DNA of 64,000 nucleotides from Cyanoderma ruficeps (taxonomy: Eukaryota > Chordata > Aves > Passeriformes > Timaliidae), in the NCBI GenBank assembly GCA_008694505.1, contig VZDJ01000219.1, forward strand, positions 15,116,220 to 15,180,219. Direction: 5' to 3'. Positions 48,240-60,925 of this stretch are shown here, one piece after another; the first letter of the stretch is position 1, and every line of letters starts with the position of its first letter. The translations under genes and the position numbers were made by a program. The notes below the pieces were generated by a model, which saw only the letters and a list, made by a program, of their open reading frames with translations, had not been told where the DNA came from and did no database searches.

Positions 48240-49335
48240 TTGGCTGTTCCTGTGTCTGTGCACTCCCACTGCCCTGGCACTGCACTGGGCAGCCCTGAAA
48301 CACCAACACAGCAGCCAAAGGGTCCCTGGGGAGGGAACCGAGTCCCCCTGCACAGACCCCAGACTGAGCTCTTTGCTTCTCCACCCAGACATGCCACAGC
48401 TCCTGACCGGCTAATCAGATCAGAACTGCTCACACCTCAAATTAACTTCCACGTACGAATGAACTATGAAATTGAAATTCACAGGTTGGAGGTTTTCACA
48501 CAAAACTCAGTAAACAGTTTCCATCAACTACCGCTGAAAAAACATCCCATACCTTAAATTGATATTAAGCTTCTTTCCGTGCTTTAAACAAACACAGTCC
48601 TTATAAATTCCTGCCCATTTTTAATAAGAGCAGCTCAGCAGACACTGCAATACAGGGAGCAGGTAGAATATACTTGCCATATGTAAATGCATTTGTTTGG
48701 GCTTTTAATAAAATTCATTGCATTGCTATTGTGGCTGTTTTTCTACTACAAAACAATCCATCTTCAGAAGAGATGAAAAGCATCTCCCTCCTTTCTAGGC
48801 TGAGTAATGCACAGTGACCCCAGAAGAAAGAACATTACAATTCAGCTGATTTTTAACCTTGCAGAATAATAAAATTGAAGATCTGACTTGCAACCACAAC
48901 TAAAAAGCTTCTTTGAAGCTCTTGATAAAGAAAACATTTCATGAAGGCCATTTCTGCCTGACAGTGGCTCAGTAGCGCTCGCCCAGCCTGAGCCACAATC
49001 CAGGTTGTGCCACAACACCCCTGAACATCAGCCCAGCCCTGCCCTCAAGCTGAGGCTGCTTTGTTCTGCACCCCCATCACCCCTTCAGCAGGAGCAGGGC
49101 AGGGAAACGGCTCCAGAGAGCAGGAACCAGGGGCAGCCCATGGGAAGGAACACACCACAGCACCCACGCCCTCTGAGGGGAAGAGCTATGGAAGTGTTCT
49201 GGCAAACACTGACCAGCCATAAAACAGGAGGTGCCCATTGCATTGAACGCAGCCAGAAGGAAGAATGGGAACCACCCCAGTAAGAGCAGGTTCCTTTGTG
49301 CTACTTTTGGAGGACATTGCTGACACCCGACCATG
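48240..49335. other. Unique sequence, AT-rich in the middle
   Basis: The stretch 48,400-48,950 is AT-rich and repeat-free, a weaker candidate conserved element. No gene was recognised. Confidence 0.4.
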
Positions 49336-49534
49336 GCCCAGGACAGGACCAGAGTAGCTCAGGACGGGACCAGGGTGGCCCAGGACAGGACCAGGGCGGC
49401 CCAGGACAGGACCAGGGCGGCCCAGGACAGGACCAGGGCAGCCCAGGATAGGACCAGGGTGGCCCAGGACAGGACCAGGGCACCCCAGGACAGGACCAGG
49501 GCGGCCCAGGATGGGACCAGGGCAGCCCAGGATG
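49336..49534. repeat. 21-bp minisatellite, 9.5 copies
   Basis: Units carry gcccaggacaggaccaggg followed by two variable bases (cg, ca, tg). Spacing is a strict 21 bases from 49,336 to the end. Frames on both strands stay open through it for over 100 codons because 21 is divisible by three. Confidence 0.97.
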
Positions 49535-51190
49535 TGCTGCAAATCCCCAGGACAGGGGGAGCTGCCCTCCCTGGCAGTGCAGTGTGGAACAGCTCACACG
49601 GCTGCAGCCCCAGGAGCTCTGGGCAGGCAGGGCAGGGCACAGACAGGGTTTGGGGCTGGGCAGCTCATCCAGCCAGCAGCTTCACAGCACCTGAATGGGC
49701 TCGTGCATCTCCATCTGATGTTTAGACAGACCCTCACTGTAACTAATCCAGGACCAAAAAGCTGAAATTAAGATATCCATCTCTCTGGGAACATCTAAGC
49801 AGTTTTGTTCCCTTGAATACATGGACACATTTTCCCAAGGCCATAAATCTTCAGGAGCTTTCCCTTGAGCAGTGACTCTGTTGTGCCTTATGGATGTGGG
49901 ACGCTGCAGGTTCCACGGACTGTTTTCTTTTCTCTGCTCTCCTTTCTGGGAGGGTTTTGCAGGCTGCTGTGCTGTGCCTGGCCAGCCCAGCTGCACATCA
50001 CCCCTGCCATCAGAGCCCTGAGGCAGAGTGTGTGCACTGAGCACAGGGATGGTGCTGCCCTAAGGGAGGCTCAGGGCTGAAATGAGCTCGGGGAGTTCAT
50101 GACTGAAATCCTCCTCTGCTCGGCGGGCACAGGCTTGGAAAGGGTTTGGTGAGCTCAGGCTTAGCTCACAATGAGCACGTTCATCACGGCCTTCTCCTCA
50201 CACAGGTGAGGGCTGCACATAAAAAACCCAAAACTGAGCATTTATCTTGGTGTCTGGGCTGTGCTCTGAGCTCTGGGTTAAGGCACAAATGTACCAGTGA
50301 CAGCTGTTTGAGGACACGTTTTAAACATGTGCAGGACATAACTTCCAGATCTCCTTTTCCAAACCCAAGGCAGCAAGGTTGGGAGATTTGATGCAATGGC
50401 AAGTATGGCCATTCTTTGAGAGCTGCAAGATGCCTCACATGAAAACCTGCACATACAGGGTGGTTTTTGGAAAATAGCCTCCATCACATCTTTTGTTTCC
50501 TGATTTTTGTTGTGATTATTCCTTGGACTGAAAGCAGAGGACAGACTAAAGCCTTGGGACTTAGCATCAAGAAATTGGTGTAGGGTGACTATTCCACACA
50601 AATGTAAGTACCTGTGAGAACCAGGTGAAGACAAAAACCACCATACACAAAAACTGGCCCTGGGTTAAATCTAACCTGGAACTTTGGTACCTGAGAGGTG
50701 CAGGTGGGTTTTCATTTTGTTTTCCAGACAATCCATCGGTATTATTAAAGACAACGTGAAGGATGAGGATTCCTCTAGACAGGGAGTGTGCAGGGCAAAG
50801 GGATGCCACGAGCAAAGATGAGAATGTTTCATTGAGAACAAGTGTCAGTTATTTATCAAAGGTGGACAAAGTCCAGGCTCTACAGGTCTTGCCCTGGGTG
50901 TAAGAGAGGGGGAGTTGTTTTCTCTGGCTGAAACAGGAGCAGATCCCTCACTGATCCTGACCTGCACGTACTCAAATTTAAGAGTTCTGTGTAATCTAAG
51001 GATTGTTTACCTGCATTGCACACAGAAGAATAAAATCTGTCTGGAGCGGAACGGGGAGATGACAGCTGGTCCAGGGCATTTCCAGCTTTGGCACATAGCC
51101 CTGGGAGTGAGGGACAGAGCAGTGACAAAGGGCTCCTGCCAGGGGACAAAGGGCTGCAGCCAGCCTGATGCCCAAGGAGCACTGAGGGGT
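49535..51190. other. Unique non-coding sequence
   Basis: Mixed composition with long stretches that carry neither tandem repeats nor recognisable transposons. No exon with convincing splice sites and reading frame was recognised. Confidence 0.45.
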
Positions 51191-51233
51191 GGGAGTGCTG
51201 CAGATTGCATCACACTGGGAGTGCTGCAGATTT
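51191..51233. repeat. 26-bp partial tandem duplication
   Basis: The phrase gggagtgctgcagatt occurs at 51,191 and 51,217, separated by a short unique stretch. Confidence 0.85.
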
Positions 51234-53105
51234 TCCACAGAGGGGGAAAAGCAGAGGTTGCACCATTAGGGTCAAGCATGCAAGAAGCCATTTTAATGTT
51301 GTTACCTCTCCTGCAGATCAGTTTGAGGTCCCAGATGGAGCAGGAGGTGACACCACTCCACACAGAGCCTGCCATCAAAGGAACCCCTTCCCCATTCTTT
51401 TACACGCCATAATAATTGGTTTTCTCCACAATTAATTGCCTGCACCGTGCTCATTTTTACAACCCTTTTGGGAGGAAAAGTGCTGAGAAGAATGAAGGTG
51501 TCTTTGACCTTCATCTCCTCAGACGGAGATGGCCCTGCGGCCTATTTCCTGATTTCCATGGCGCTGCGCTGCTCATTTGGGAAACATGAAAAATATGGTT
51601 GAGTCAATCCCTGTGAGTTATTCTGGAGGAGTCAGGCTCTTGGTAAGATGGAAGGTGATTGAAATTCTATGGCTCCACTTTTTAAGATATTGGAAACACA
51701 AAACTGCCAGCTGCATGAGACTGAAAATAGCACAGACTCTTGGCAGAATACATCAGAGCCCAGTATTTTGCTGCCGTTATTTATTGTGCATTTAAAACCC
51801 TCCACATTCCCACAGTCAGAAACTGCTCTGCATAACTTGGCCTTTGCTGGCTTTGGCTCTACCTTTGGAAGGACCCTGGGTAGGTGGCAAAGGGACAGGA
51901 CCATGAAGTGAGGAATAAAACATGAGGAACAGTGCTGGAGCTCTGGTGTCCAAAGCCTTCGGTGCCACAACAGCTTTCAAACATTGCAGGAACAGACTGG
52001 AAAACAGGCACAGCTTTGATACACCCCAAAGTTCAGCAAACCTCAGGCAGAATTAATGGAAGATGACTCAGTGCTGATAAATTCCAACCTGTCCCAGTTT
52101 TACAATTAAATGTTGTCAAGGCAAATTACCCACACCCAGGTTTCATTGCTTTCCCTGTATTTAAAGGTGACCAACTGCCCTGTCCATGTTTCCAGCAAGC
52201 AGGTACGGCCATTAAAGATGAGCTGATGTAGGAGAGCTCACTGACCACCAGACAAGCTCCTGGAATTCAGACAAGCTCTTCAGCACATCTTCTGTAAGCA
52301 AAGCCCCAGCTCTGAATAGTTCTCCCCAAACACTCACAGCAACTACTACAGCCAGCATTTTGATATCCTCGTGTTACATCACACACATCCCATCAGAGCT
52401 CCCCAATTCCCACTCAGGCTTCTGCTGCCTGTTCAGATAAGACCTGAGCCTGACCTTGGCAGAAGTGCAGTTATGTAACAGTGACAGCCCCAGTGAAGCA
52501 AACACCACAGGAGTGGCAGACAGGAGTGTGGCTGGCAGGAAGGGAAGGTCTGTGCCCAGCACGGGCAGCAGCGTCCCCAGGTGAGCTCTGCTCTCCACTG
52601 TACAGACCTGCAATCTCAAAAACCCTCTTTACTCAGTTATAGGGCTGCCCAAATCTCGTTCAGACAAACACAAGTTAATGCTAAAACTCCAGGAGCCAAG
52701 CTTAGGCTGCCTGGATAATTAAGATTCCTGGATTGGGACGAGCACATGTGTTTGAATGTGATTTTCAGGGCTGAACCTGCCGTGATTCATCAGCCGCAAC
52801 CACGTAAAGACAACACGAAAACAAACGTATTAGTGGTGCTTTTTTTGGGAGGTGGAAGTGCTGCATTCTGTAAGTCAGCAGTTTTCTCAGTCTGTAGGAT
52901 CCTGTTTACTACAGCTCGGCTTGGAGCTCTCGCCTCACCGCTCTGACTCACAAATAATCGCACAGCCCTGGGAGCAGAAAGCTCGGCTGCAGGGGGAGGG
53001 ATGGAGGGGACGGAGGCAGTGCCGTGCGAGCACCGGCACGGGCTCGGGGCCGGGGGAGCCGCCGGGGCCCCGGGAGGGGACAGGACAAGGTCTCACTGCC
53101 CGGGT
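51234..53105. other. Unique sequence ending in CpG-rich patch
   Basis: Mostly AT-rich unique DNA. From 52,915 to 53,105 CpGs become frequent (about 15 or more), ending at the minisatellite. No TATA-like box or exon was identified. No gene was recognised. Confidence 0.42.
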
Positions 53106-53440
53106 ACAGCATCCCGGGCCCCTGCAGCATCCCACTCCCTGCCGACATCCCAGCGCCAACATCCCGGGCCCCTGCAAACATCCCAGCGCCCTGCAGCAGC
53201 CGAGCAGCAGCCCTGCAAACACCCTGCTCCCTTCAGCATCCCACTCCCCTGCAGCATCCCTGCAAACATCCTCCTCCCTTTAGCATCCCACTCCCCTGCA
53301 GCACCCCGGCAAAGATCCCATTCCCCGCAGCATCCCACACCGTGCAGCATCCCTGCAAACATCCTGCTGCCTTCAGCATCCCACTCCCCTGCAGCATCCC
53401 TGCCAGGATCCCGTTCCCCGCAGCCTCCCTGCGGCACCCG
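53106..53440. repeat. Composite ~48-bp higher-order minisatellite
   Basis: Sub-units of about 14-19 bases (agcatcccactcccctgc, agcatccctgcaaac and relatives) combine into a higher-order unit. The marker ttcagcatcccactcccctg occurs at 53,232, about 53,280 (as ttagcatccc) and 53,372, giving steps of 48 and 92 (about two units). The left third is less ordered. Confidence 0.88.
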
Positions 53441-54453
53441 CTGCCCTGCCTGGGCCCGGTTTCCCTGGGGAATGGTCCTGCATTCAAACCACGTTCAGCT
53501 AATCCCTTGACAACGTGCCATTAAACACTGTCAGAAGTGTCAAAACAGGCATCCCAGAGTGTTCCATTCCCGTGTTTGTTGTTATTTTTAATGCAACAGA
53601 TTTGGCACAGAAAATATTCGAATTGATCTTGGATGGTCAAAATTTCACTTAAATTCAACATTTAAATGTCGGGCCAAAGTGGGAGGTTTCAGATCCTGTT
53701 TGAGACCCTTTTTGGGAGTCCCCAGAAACAGAAGCCTGAGGAACACCTTCCCCTTCCTTGCTCGGTGATCTTTCCTGAAATCCCTGCCCTGTGCAGACCC
53801 AGCCCTCAGCCTGCCAACAGACTCTCTTAGTGCAGCTGAGACCTGAAGGCAGGGACTATTTCTATTTTTAAAACAAACCTGCACCTGTACAGTAAGATTG
53901 TGAATAGCCATAGAGCCAAGAATGAAAAAGAGCCCAAAGCTCCATACCTCCACCAGCCCTCCCAGTCCTGCTCCCTGAGCTGCACAGTAAGACTGCTTTG
54001 GTCACAGAGGCCACACAGATTTACATCAAGCTTATTCTGTAATGAAGATTAATGCCTTCTCTAGCTATAGTTCAGCATTAAAAAAAAAAAAAATTAAAAA
54101 GTTTTACTTGGAGAAAAACCTCATGAACTGCACTCTTCCAGCCTACCCTAAATTAAAGGGACTTTTCAAGAGCCGGCTTGCACGATTAAAAGAACATTTG
54201 AAATATAAACCTTCCTTCCACAGCTCAAAAGCAAGGCAAAAAAAATGATATTTCATTCTCTGCCAGTAATTGCACAAGGGCTCAATATTAACCTGGTCAA
54301 TGAAATTCAATCAGCTGAAAAGCACAGGTAGCACTGAGCAGACCAGGCCGTTCCTTCCCGGGGACATTTTCCTGCCACTGAAACAAAGGAGCATTTATCC
54401 TGCCCACACAAATGGGGCTGTGAGCATCTCCCGGTGCTGCAGGGCTGAGCCCA
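53441..54453. other. Unique non-coding sequence
   Basis: AT-rich from 53,520 to 53,660 and 54,000-54,310, with an A run at 54,080-54,093. The A run has no recognisable element body upstream. No gene was recognised. Confidence 0.45.
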
Positions 54454-54544
54454 CCCCTCACAGCCCACCCTGCGCCCCCAGCCCCTCACAGTCCACCCCT
54501 CACAGCCCACCCTGAACCTCCAGCCCCTCACAGCCCACCCTGCC
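54454..54544. repeat. 14/28-bp tandem repeat
   Basis: The unit cccctcacagccca occurs as 28-bp blocks (with an extra ccctg-cctccag half) and as a single 14-bp copy. The order is 28, 14, 28, then a partial copy. Confidence 0.9.
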
Positions 54545-54670
54545 AGGGCCAGCCCTGAGCCCCCAGCCCCAGCAGGGGTGCCAGGGAGGGAAGGTGGGAG
54601 AAGGATGACAGAGGAATTGCTGGGGATGTCACCCAGTGACAGTGACACTGATAAGAAGAACATTCAGTCA

Positions 54671-54768
54671 GAACCAGACTGGACAAGCCCTCTAAGACCA
54701 ATCATCGCCCAGCAATGCCAAGGCCACCACTGAACCATGTCCCCAAGTGCCACATCCACACATCTGCC
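54671..54768 (-). mobile_element. CR1 LINE 3'-region fragment
   Basis: Antisense CR1: on the plus strand, gactggacaagccctctaag, then cagcaatgccaaggccacca, then accatgtccccaagtgccac. It is the same tail type as the copy at 8,528 but extends further into the element. Several indels mark it as old. Confidence 0.85.
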
Positions 54769-56700
54769 ACAAACCAGTGTGTGACCCCCGGTCCAGCGCA
54801 GGGCCAGCCCCACTGAGGGCAGCACACAGCTGAGGAGGGCAGAGCAGCTGCCTCTGCTCTCCCAGTCTGTCTTTCACTGCTCTCACACACAGAGCAAAGA
54901 AAAGGCCCCTTCTGCTCCACAAATCCTGCTCCCCACGGGGATCCCACATCCAGAGGCTCCGTGGAAAGGTTCTCCATGGGAGAGCCCCAGGACCTCAGCA
55001 CAAGGCTGGGGCCCAGGGAAGGAGAAGCTGGTTCACCCCGAGCTCTTTTAAGGTGCCGTTCACCGGCAATTTCCCCGCTCCGAGATGGGCTCTCAGAAGG
55101 ACAATCGCGGCCGCAGCTCCGTGTTTACAGGTTTGCCAGCTGGTGTCAGACACCGTGCTGGGAGGCAGCAAAGCTGGGCTTGGCCGTTCTCAAATCCTCC
55201 CTTTGTTCACCTTCGGTTTATCTACAGCTCCAGCTAAACTGAAATCCCGGACAAAGAGCAGCAGTGGCATTTTGGTGACAGCTGCAAAAGGCGTTTCAGA
55301 GCGCCCAGCAGAGGCCTCGGGCACAGGGAGTGCTGCAGACCTGTGCTGCTCCTGCGCCAGCTCCCTCGGGTGAAAGGAATGATGCGTGTGGCCTCCACTG
55401 TCACCAAACCAGCCTCAGCCCCACCCCGAGCATCTCCTGTCACCAGGTTTTGCCCTCATGCCATGAAGCCAGAAGTGCTCCTTCTTCACATCCCTTCAGT
55501 TGGGGAGGAAGTTCTTGAACCTCATTTGTCTGAAAAAGCCACTGAACACCGTCAGGATAGTAACTAATGACAAAGGAGCTGAGGAAGGGTCAATAATTAT
55601 CTAAGGTGCAAGTGGAAGGAGCCAAGACTGCTGCTCAGACCTGCAGGTACAGCCCAGCCTGGGCTCAGGTTGTCCCCCAGCCCTTATTCCTGTCCCAGCT
55701 CCCACCTGAGAATGGCAGGGCCCTGGGAGCTGGGGAGAGTGCCCAGCCTCATGTAAATACTTCATCGATTTTCTTCCTCCCTCCAGATGGTGCAATTCAG
55801 AAAAATTGTTTTTAAATGCTGCCTTCCAGACACAGCGAGCAGCACAGCCAATAACTGGCGTGTTTCAGGTAAGCACCGACCTCCTTGTCTCCCCAGCCAG
55901 CTGAGGCATCCACAGCCCTGCCAGTGCTGTGTACAAATCACCAGCAGCCCATGAACTCGAGCAGATGGCCTCTAATTGGAGCTGCAGCCCCTCAGCCTCT
56001 TGCCACTCCTCATTTATGTTTCCAGTAGGACTCAAAAATGGCTGTGGAAAACAACTCTGATTCTTTGCCATGTTCAGTTGAATTCTTCTCCTTCCTTCTG
56101 AACGCAAATAACCACATGCACCCAGGAAAAATTAACGTGACTGATGAGCCCAGCTTGTTTCTGCTTCAAAGTGGTCGAAACACTGCAGTGACCAAAGAGG
56201 AAAAGCAGCCTGGTGGTGATGGCCAGCTCAGGATGGATGGACACAAGGATGGACCCACAGGGAGGGCCCCCCAGCACAGCCACAGCACCCCCACGCCCTG
56301 AGCATGGTGGTGCCAAGCAGAGGCTTTAAGGAGCAGCAGTGAAAATTTGAGTTTTATCACCAGGAGCTGGTAGAAAACCAAGAGGTGGAAAACCTGGGCA
56401 GGCTGCAGGCAGCCAAGGCTGCTGCACTCCCAGCTCCCCTGGGGCCACCCCCACTGCTGCTCCTGTACAGGCAGCAGCAAACACCAGCCTCACAAAAATT
56501 AAGACTTGACTTTTTGGCAGTTTTCCCAGTACTTTAAAAAAAAAAAAAGCTGTAAAGTAGGTCACTGCACAATATGGAATTTCCCAATATTTGCACCTTT
56601 TAGTAGAAACACTGGAGGGAATAAATTTACACCATGGGTGAAAATGGGCTCAGGGTCATCTCAAAATATGAAATCCAACTGTGGGCCCCTGGCTTGCCCA
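54769..56700. other. Unique non-coding sequence
   Basis: Mixed composition with an A run at 56,536-56,548. No CR1, tandem array or gene was recognised. Confidence 0.45.
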
Positions 56701-58530
56701 GGGAGCCCTCCCTGCTCCTGGAGCATCCCCCAACCCCAGCGCCAGAGGGCTGCAAGGCCACCTGGAGGGATCTCCATCCTCATTCCGTGCCTTCCCCAGG
56801 ACAGGGGTGGGACACGGCCCTCCCAGCGCCGGGTCTGCAGTGCCAGGGAACCTGTCCCCACTCCCCAGGAGTGTCCCCGGGCTGAGGCTCATACCTGGTG
56901 CTGGTGACACTGCCCCGAGCCCCAGGGCCAGCACCCTCTGGCCAGGACAGGAGTGGGGAAGGGCCAAGAAGCTCCTGCCCCCCTTCCAGCCCAGCCCTCC
57001 CCTGCAGGGGGTTAAATAGGGGCGGTGGGAGGGCACCGGGAGGGGCTGATGGCCATGGCAGAGGGACCCGGGAGCAGCACCCCCAGGGCACACAACTGCC
57101 CAGCACCAAGGACGGCCCTGGGCAGCCCGGGACTGGCACCAGGAGGGCACAGCACAAACCCCTCTCCCCTCGCCTCCAGACATGGCACTGGGTGTCCTCT
57201 AAAGCAGCTCAGCCTGTGGTGAGAGCTGCCCCTTCCTGCTCCTGCTCCAGCCACACAAACACATCCAGCTCCTCTGGAAATGAGGTTCATTACCATTCCT
57301 TCGATTTTCTGTACATAAATATTTGCAGAAGCTCTTTATCTTTTTCCTCAGAGCTGCATCTCTCTCCCCAGATGCCCAGCCAGCCTGCTTTTTCATCATT
57401 AGAAAATGCTGTAGGCTTAAAGAGTAAAACCCAACAAGATGTAACAAAGGGAGCAGCACTGCTGGCCCAGGATGCACCTGAAGTGCCCCATCCCGGGCCC
57501 TCCGTGCTCTCCCTGCCTGGGAAGGGAAAGTTTTGGCCGAAGATTCCTCCCACGGCCCTGGAATCTGTTTTTTATTTTGCCGTGGAGCACAACCAGCAGC
57601 ATCCCTGCAGCTGCCTGGGCTCTCTGGAAGCAGCTGGTGAAACCGGGACACGCTGAGCAGCGTCCCTGCCTCCAAGGCGGGGAAATAAACCTGTCCTTTC
57701 TGTTCTCTTCAGGTTTCGGAGCGAGCCGTTCCCCCCACTGCTCTGTCAGTCACTTGGGGCCGGCCGGTCCATCTCGCCGTGCCCGGGGACAGCTGTGAGG
57801 TGGCAGCAGGCGGCGGCAGCCCAGAGCATCCATCAGCACCCGGCGTCACTCCTCACCCGCACGGACAGGGAGCACCCTCCGCCCCGGGTTAAAAGCTTTT
57901 CCATTAGCAGCTTCATTGGATGCATTTTATGGAAAGATAAAGCGCCATGAGAAAATAAAGCCTTGTCATTTCCCTCTGCAAATAATTCAGGGCTGTGATG
58001 AGAAGGGATCAATCAAGGCAGAGCGTTTGGGTTGCAAGGTCCTTCCCTGGTGTCAACGGGAAACTCGTATAAAACCCTGGCACTTTCACAGCATCAGCAT
58101 TGTCTGCACGGGGCTGAGGTGCCAAAGGGACCCAGGCTGGGCCTCTGCTGACCTTTAAAGCAAATGAGAACCAAAGGCAAGGGAAGAGAAAAATAGGCAT
58201 GAAGGAATTTACAGAGAAATCAGAGAGCCCACCACGGAAATCCACTCTCAGAGTCCGGGCCCAGCCCACGGCTCTGGTCCACAAACCCCTTCTCAAAGTC
58301 GTGTCTGTAGGAGCAGTGCAGGGACAGAGCCCCAGGTGAGGAGGGCAACACCCCACCCCACAGGCCCCCCAAACACCCTGTGAGGAGCAGGCACAGGGTG
58401 ACCTCGGGGGAATCTGCCTGTGCCCTTGAAAACAAAACGTTCGGTTCCTGCACAAAGGAAAGCTGATCCCTGACATTTGGAACCGTTTCTGTTTCACACA
58501 AATGGCTGTTTAAAAAACACCAGTGAAATG
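56701..58530. other. GC-rich sequence with CpG clusters
   Basis: Mostly GC-rich. A CpG-rich stretch of about 190 bases at 57,705-57,895 (ggccggccgg, ggcggcggc) is the densest outside 12 and 26.9 kb. A TATA-like ttaaatag beside a GC box (ggggcggtggg) occurs at about 57,012-57,030. No exon was identified. The 252-codon plus-strand frame (56,898-57,656) has no recognisable domain. Confidence 0.4.
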
Positions 58531-60015
58531 GAGTGTGTGTTGACCCAGAGGCACGGTGGGTGACCCGAGATGGCAGCAATGTCCCTCCAAATGTCACAAA
58601 TGTTCTCACCACCTTCTGTTTACAGGGCAGCGGCAAATGTGGGAGTTTTCCAGTGCTCAGCTCTGGGCACATCCTGCCTCCCAACCACAACTCCCTTCTC
58701 CCAGCCCTGCCTAAGGATCCTGGGAGCAAATGGATTCCCTTTGAAAGGATCCAGTCTTGGGCAGGCTTTATTTCCTTTGAAAATACGACTTTTATTAGGA
58801 AGGAATTAGGAAATTTGTTTCAGACAGCCCAGATTGTGACCACAGGAACCCGGGGCTGTCCTGGCCGAGGGAGAGGCACCTTCCAGCCCCGGGGGTCAGA
58901 TCCCCTGCCAGCAGCCACATCTCCCAGGGGTCACACCCTGCCATCCCAGCGGTCACACCCTGCTGTCCCCCTGCCAGCAGCCCCAGGTCCCAGCTCCCTG
59001 TGCCAGGTGCTCCCGCTGCGGAGGGATGTGGAACCGCAGCTCCCCGGGGCCCCCGGTGCCGCTGCAAATCCTGCAACTGATAAATATTAAAGCAGGTAAT
59101 GCCCCAAATCCTGCCACTCCTACTGGAATGTTTGTCCCATTAGCGAGACAGACAGGAAACGATTTACAAAACAACAAATAAACACAGCAAAAAATCACAC
59201 AGAGCTGAAAGCTGGGAACAAGGCGTTTAAATGATGGGTTTACATCACAGCACAGCTAGCCTGAACTGAATTAATTGGTGTACTCGGAGCTGTCAGCTGC
59301 TGCCAGGGTGGAAATGAGCAGCAGGGCTGAGGAGGGCAAACTTCCAGCAGCGTTTTACTGGGAGCAGCAGAACCCTGTGGCACGGGCCAGGCCAGGCTCG
59401 GCTCCCGGACAGGTCGTGGTCACCTCCGTGTCCCACCCCTCTGGGCCACACTGGCCCCTCTCCCCAGGGCTGCTTCCTCCCTCCTCCTCCTCCCGGCTTG
59501 CTCCCTGCTCCTCTGTCCCACGTGTGATCCAGCCTTTTGTGGGGTTATTTTCACACCTCCTGCCGCCCTCTGCTCCCAATTCCCAGAGCTCCCCCTCCAA
59601 GCCCCAGCCCTTCCTGGAGCTTCACCAAAGCAGCTCGTTCCATCCTGACACTGCTTTTGTTGCAGTTAAACATCTACAGCAGAAACCTGTTCCTAGGGAA
59701 ACTGTTTTGCTGGGAGCCAACTGCTCGGAGTGCTGCTGCTCCAGACACACACACGGCAGCTCTGGGCCAGCAGGGCTGAGCCCGGCATGGGGAGCAGGGC
59801 TGGGCCCCCACAGCCCCACCCGGCTGGGATGATCAGTGTTGGGTGTTTGGTGTTCCCTGCAGCCCCACCCGGCTGGGATGTTCGATACACCTGTGGGATT
59901 TTACCGTAAATACACGAGGCATCATCCATGGGTCCCCGGAGAAGGGGAGTGAAGAGATGAGGGGGAAACAGAACAGAGAGGGGGCATCACATCTGGCCCC
60001 TTCGTTTCACTCCTT
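58531..60015. other. Unique sequence with a 49-bp duplication
   Basis: Between 58,900 and 58,985 a loosely repeated cacaccctgc motif occurs. The phrase cagccccacccggctgggat is present at 59,811 and 59,860. The rest is unique. No gene was recognised. Confidence 0.45.
59811..59881. repeat. 49-bp spaced direct repeat
   Basis: Two identical cagccccacccggctgggat copies lie 49 bases apart, with a unique middle. This is a partial tandem duplication. Confidence 0.85.
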
Positions 60016-60210
60016 GCCCGCATTCCCGGCTCACATTCCCGGCTCCCTGCCGGCATTCCCAGTTCCCTGCTCGCTTTCCCAGTGCTCTGTCTGCATTCCC
60101 GGCTCACATTCCCGGCTCCCTGCCCGCATTCCCGGCTCCCTGCCGGCATTCCTGACTCACATTCCCAGCTCCCTGCCCGCATTCCCAGTGCCCTCCCCGC
60201 ATTCCCGGCC
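60016..60210. repeat. 20-bp minisatellite with 14/19-bp variants
   Basis: Full units of 20 bases (gcccgcattcccggctccct and variants) are mixed with 19-bp units ending ctcac and 14-bp units lacking the first six bases. The set 19-14-20 recurs, giving higher-order structure. About eleven units in all. Confidence 0.92.
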
Positions 60211-60738
60211 TCTCCAGGAGCTCCGTGCTCCTCCCGTTCCTGGCACCCAGCAGAGGGGTAACTTGGGCTCTGGAGACGAGAATGGATTTATTGAACTTTC
60301 ATTATTCACAAACTGACTTTGGGGCTGGGGCCGACACAAATGCTTCCTCACCCTAATTCCAAAATCCGGAGTGATGTGAGACCAAAAATGCCAGTCCTAA
60401 AATTGTACATAGCAGTTCAAATAGAAGCAATTTGATAATTTTCTCAGGCACACAAAGCAGCAACTCAATAAGAATAAATATGCTAATGAATGTACTTAGT
60501 CTTGGCCATTACATTTCATAAATATTTACTGCTCAGTATTCAGGGCCCCAATTCACAAGAATCAGTTACCAACCAAAACAAGAAGCGTGAAGGGAAGTGC
60601 TTTGTTGTGCTGTGCCAATCCAAAATTGTCCCTTTCCTACAGACCCCCTGGGGGCTCCTCGGGCCACACCCGGCACAGAGGGACCCCACAGCACAGCCAG
60701 GGACGTGAGGGTTCAGAGGTGGGCAGCCCTGGGGTGGG
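60211..60738. other. Unique non-coding sequence
   Basis: AT-rich at 60,360-60,560, GC-rich afterwards. No gene was recognised. Confidence 0.4.
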
Positions 60739-60925
60739 CACCTGGCACAGCCTGCAACACCTGGGCAGCACCAACACACACCTGGGCAGTGCCAACACAC
60801 ACCTGGGCAGCACCCACACACACCTGGGCACCGCCAACACACGTCTGAGCAGTGCCAACACATACATGGCACAGCCTGCAGCACCTGGACAGCACCAACA
60901 CACACCTGGACAGCACCTGGCCACG
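60739..60925. repeat. 21-bp minisatellite, about 8 units
   Basis: After a 19-bp variant at 60,739 (cacctggcacagcctgcaa), 21-bp units start at 60,758, 60,779, 60,800, 60,821 and 60,842. They share cacctgggcag and end ccaacaca. A second 19-21 pair follows from about 60,863. The flank to 60,965 is rich in cacacac. Confidence 0.93.

Noticed and set aside
54080..54093. A run that could mark a processed pseudogene tail
   Set aside because: No coding-like sequence, target-site duplication or polyadenylation signal arrangement is recognisable upstream. The same applies to the A run at 56,536.
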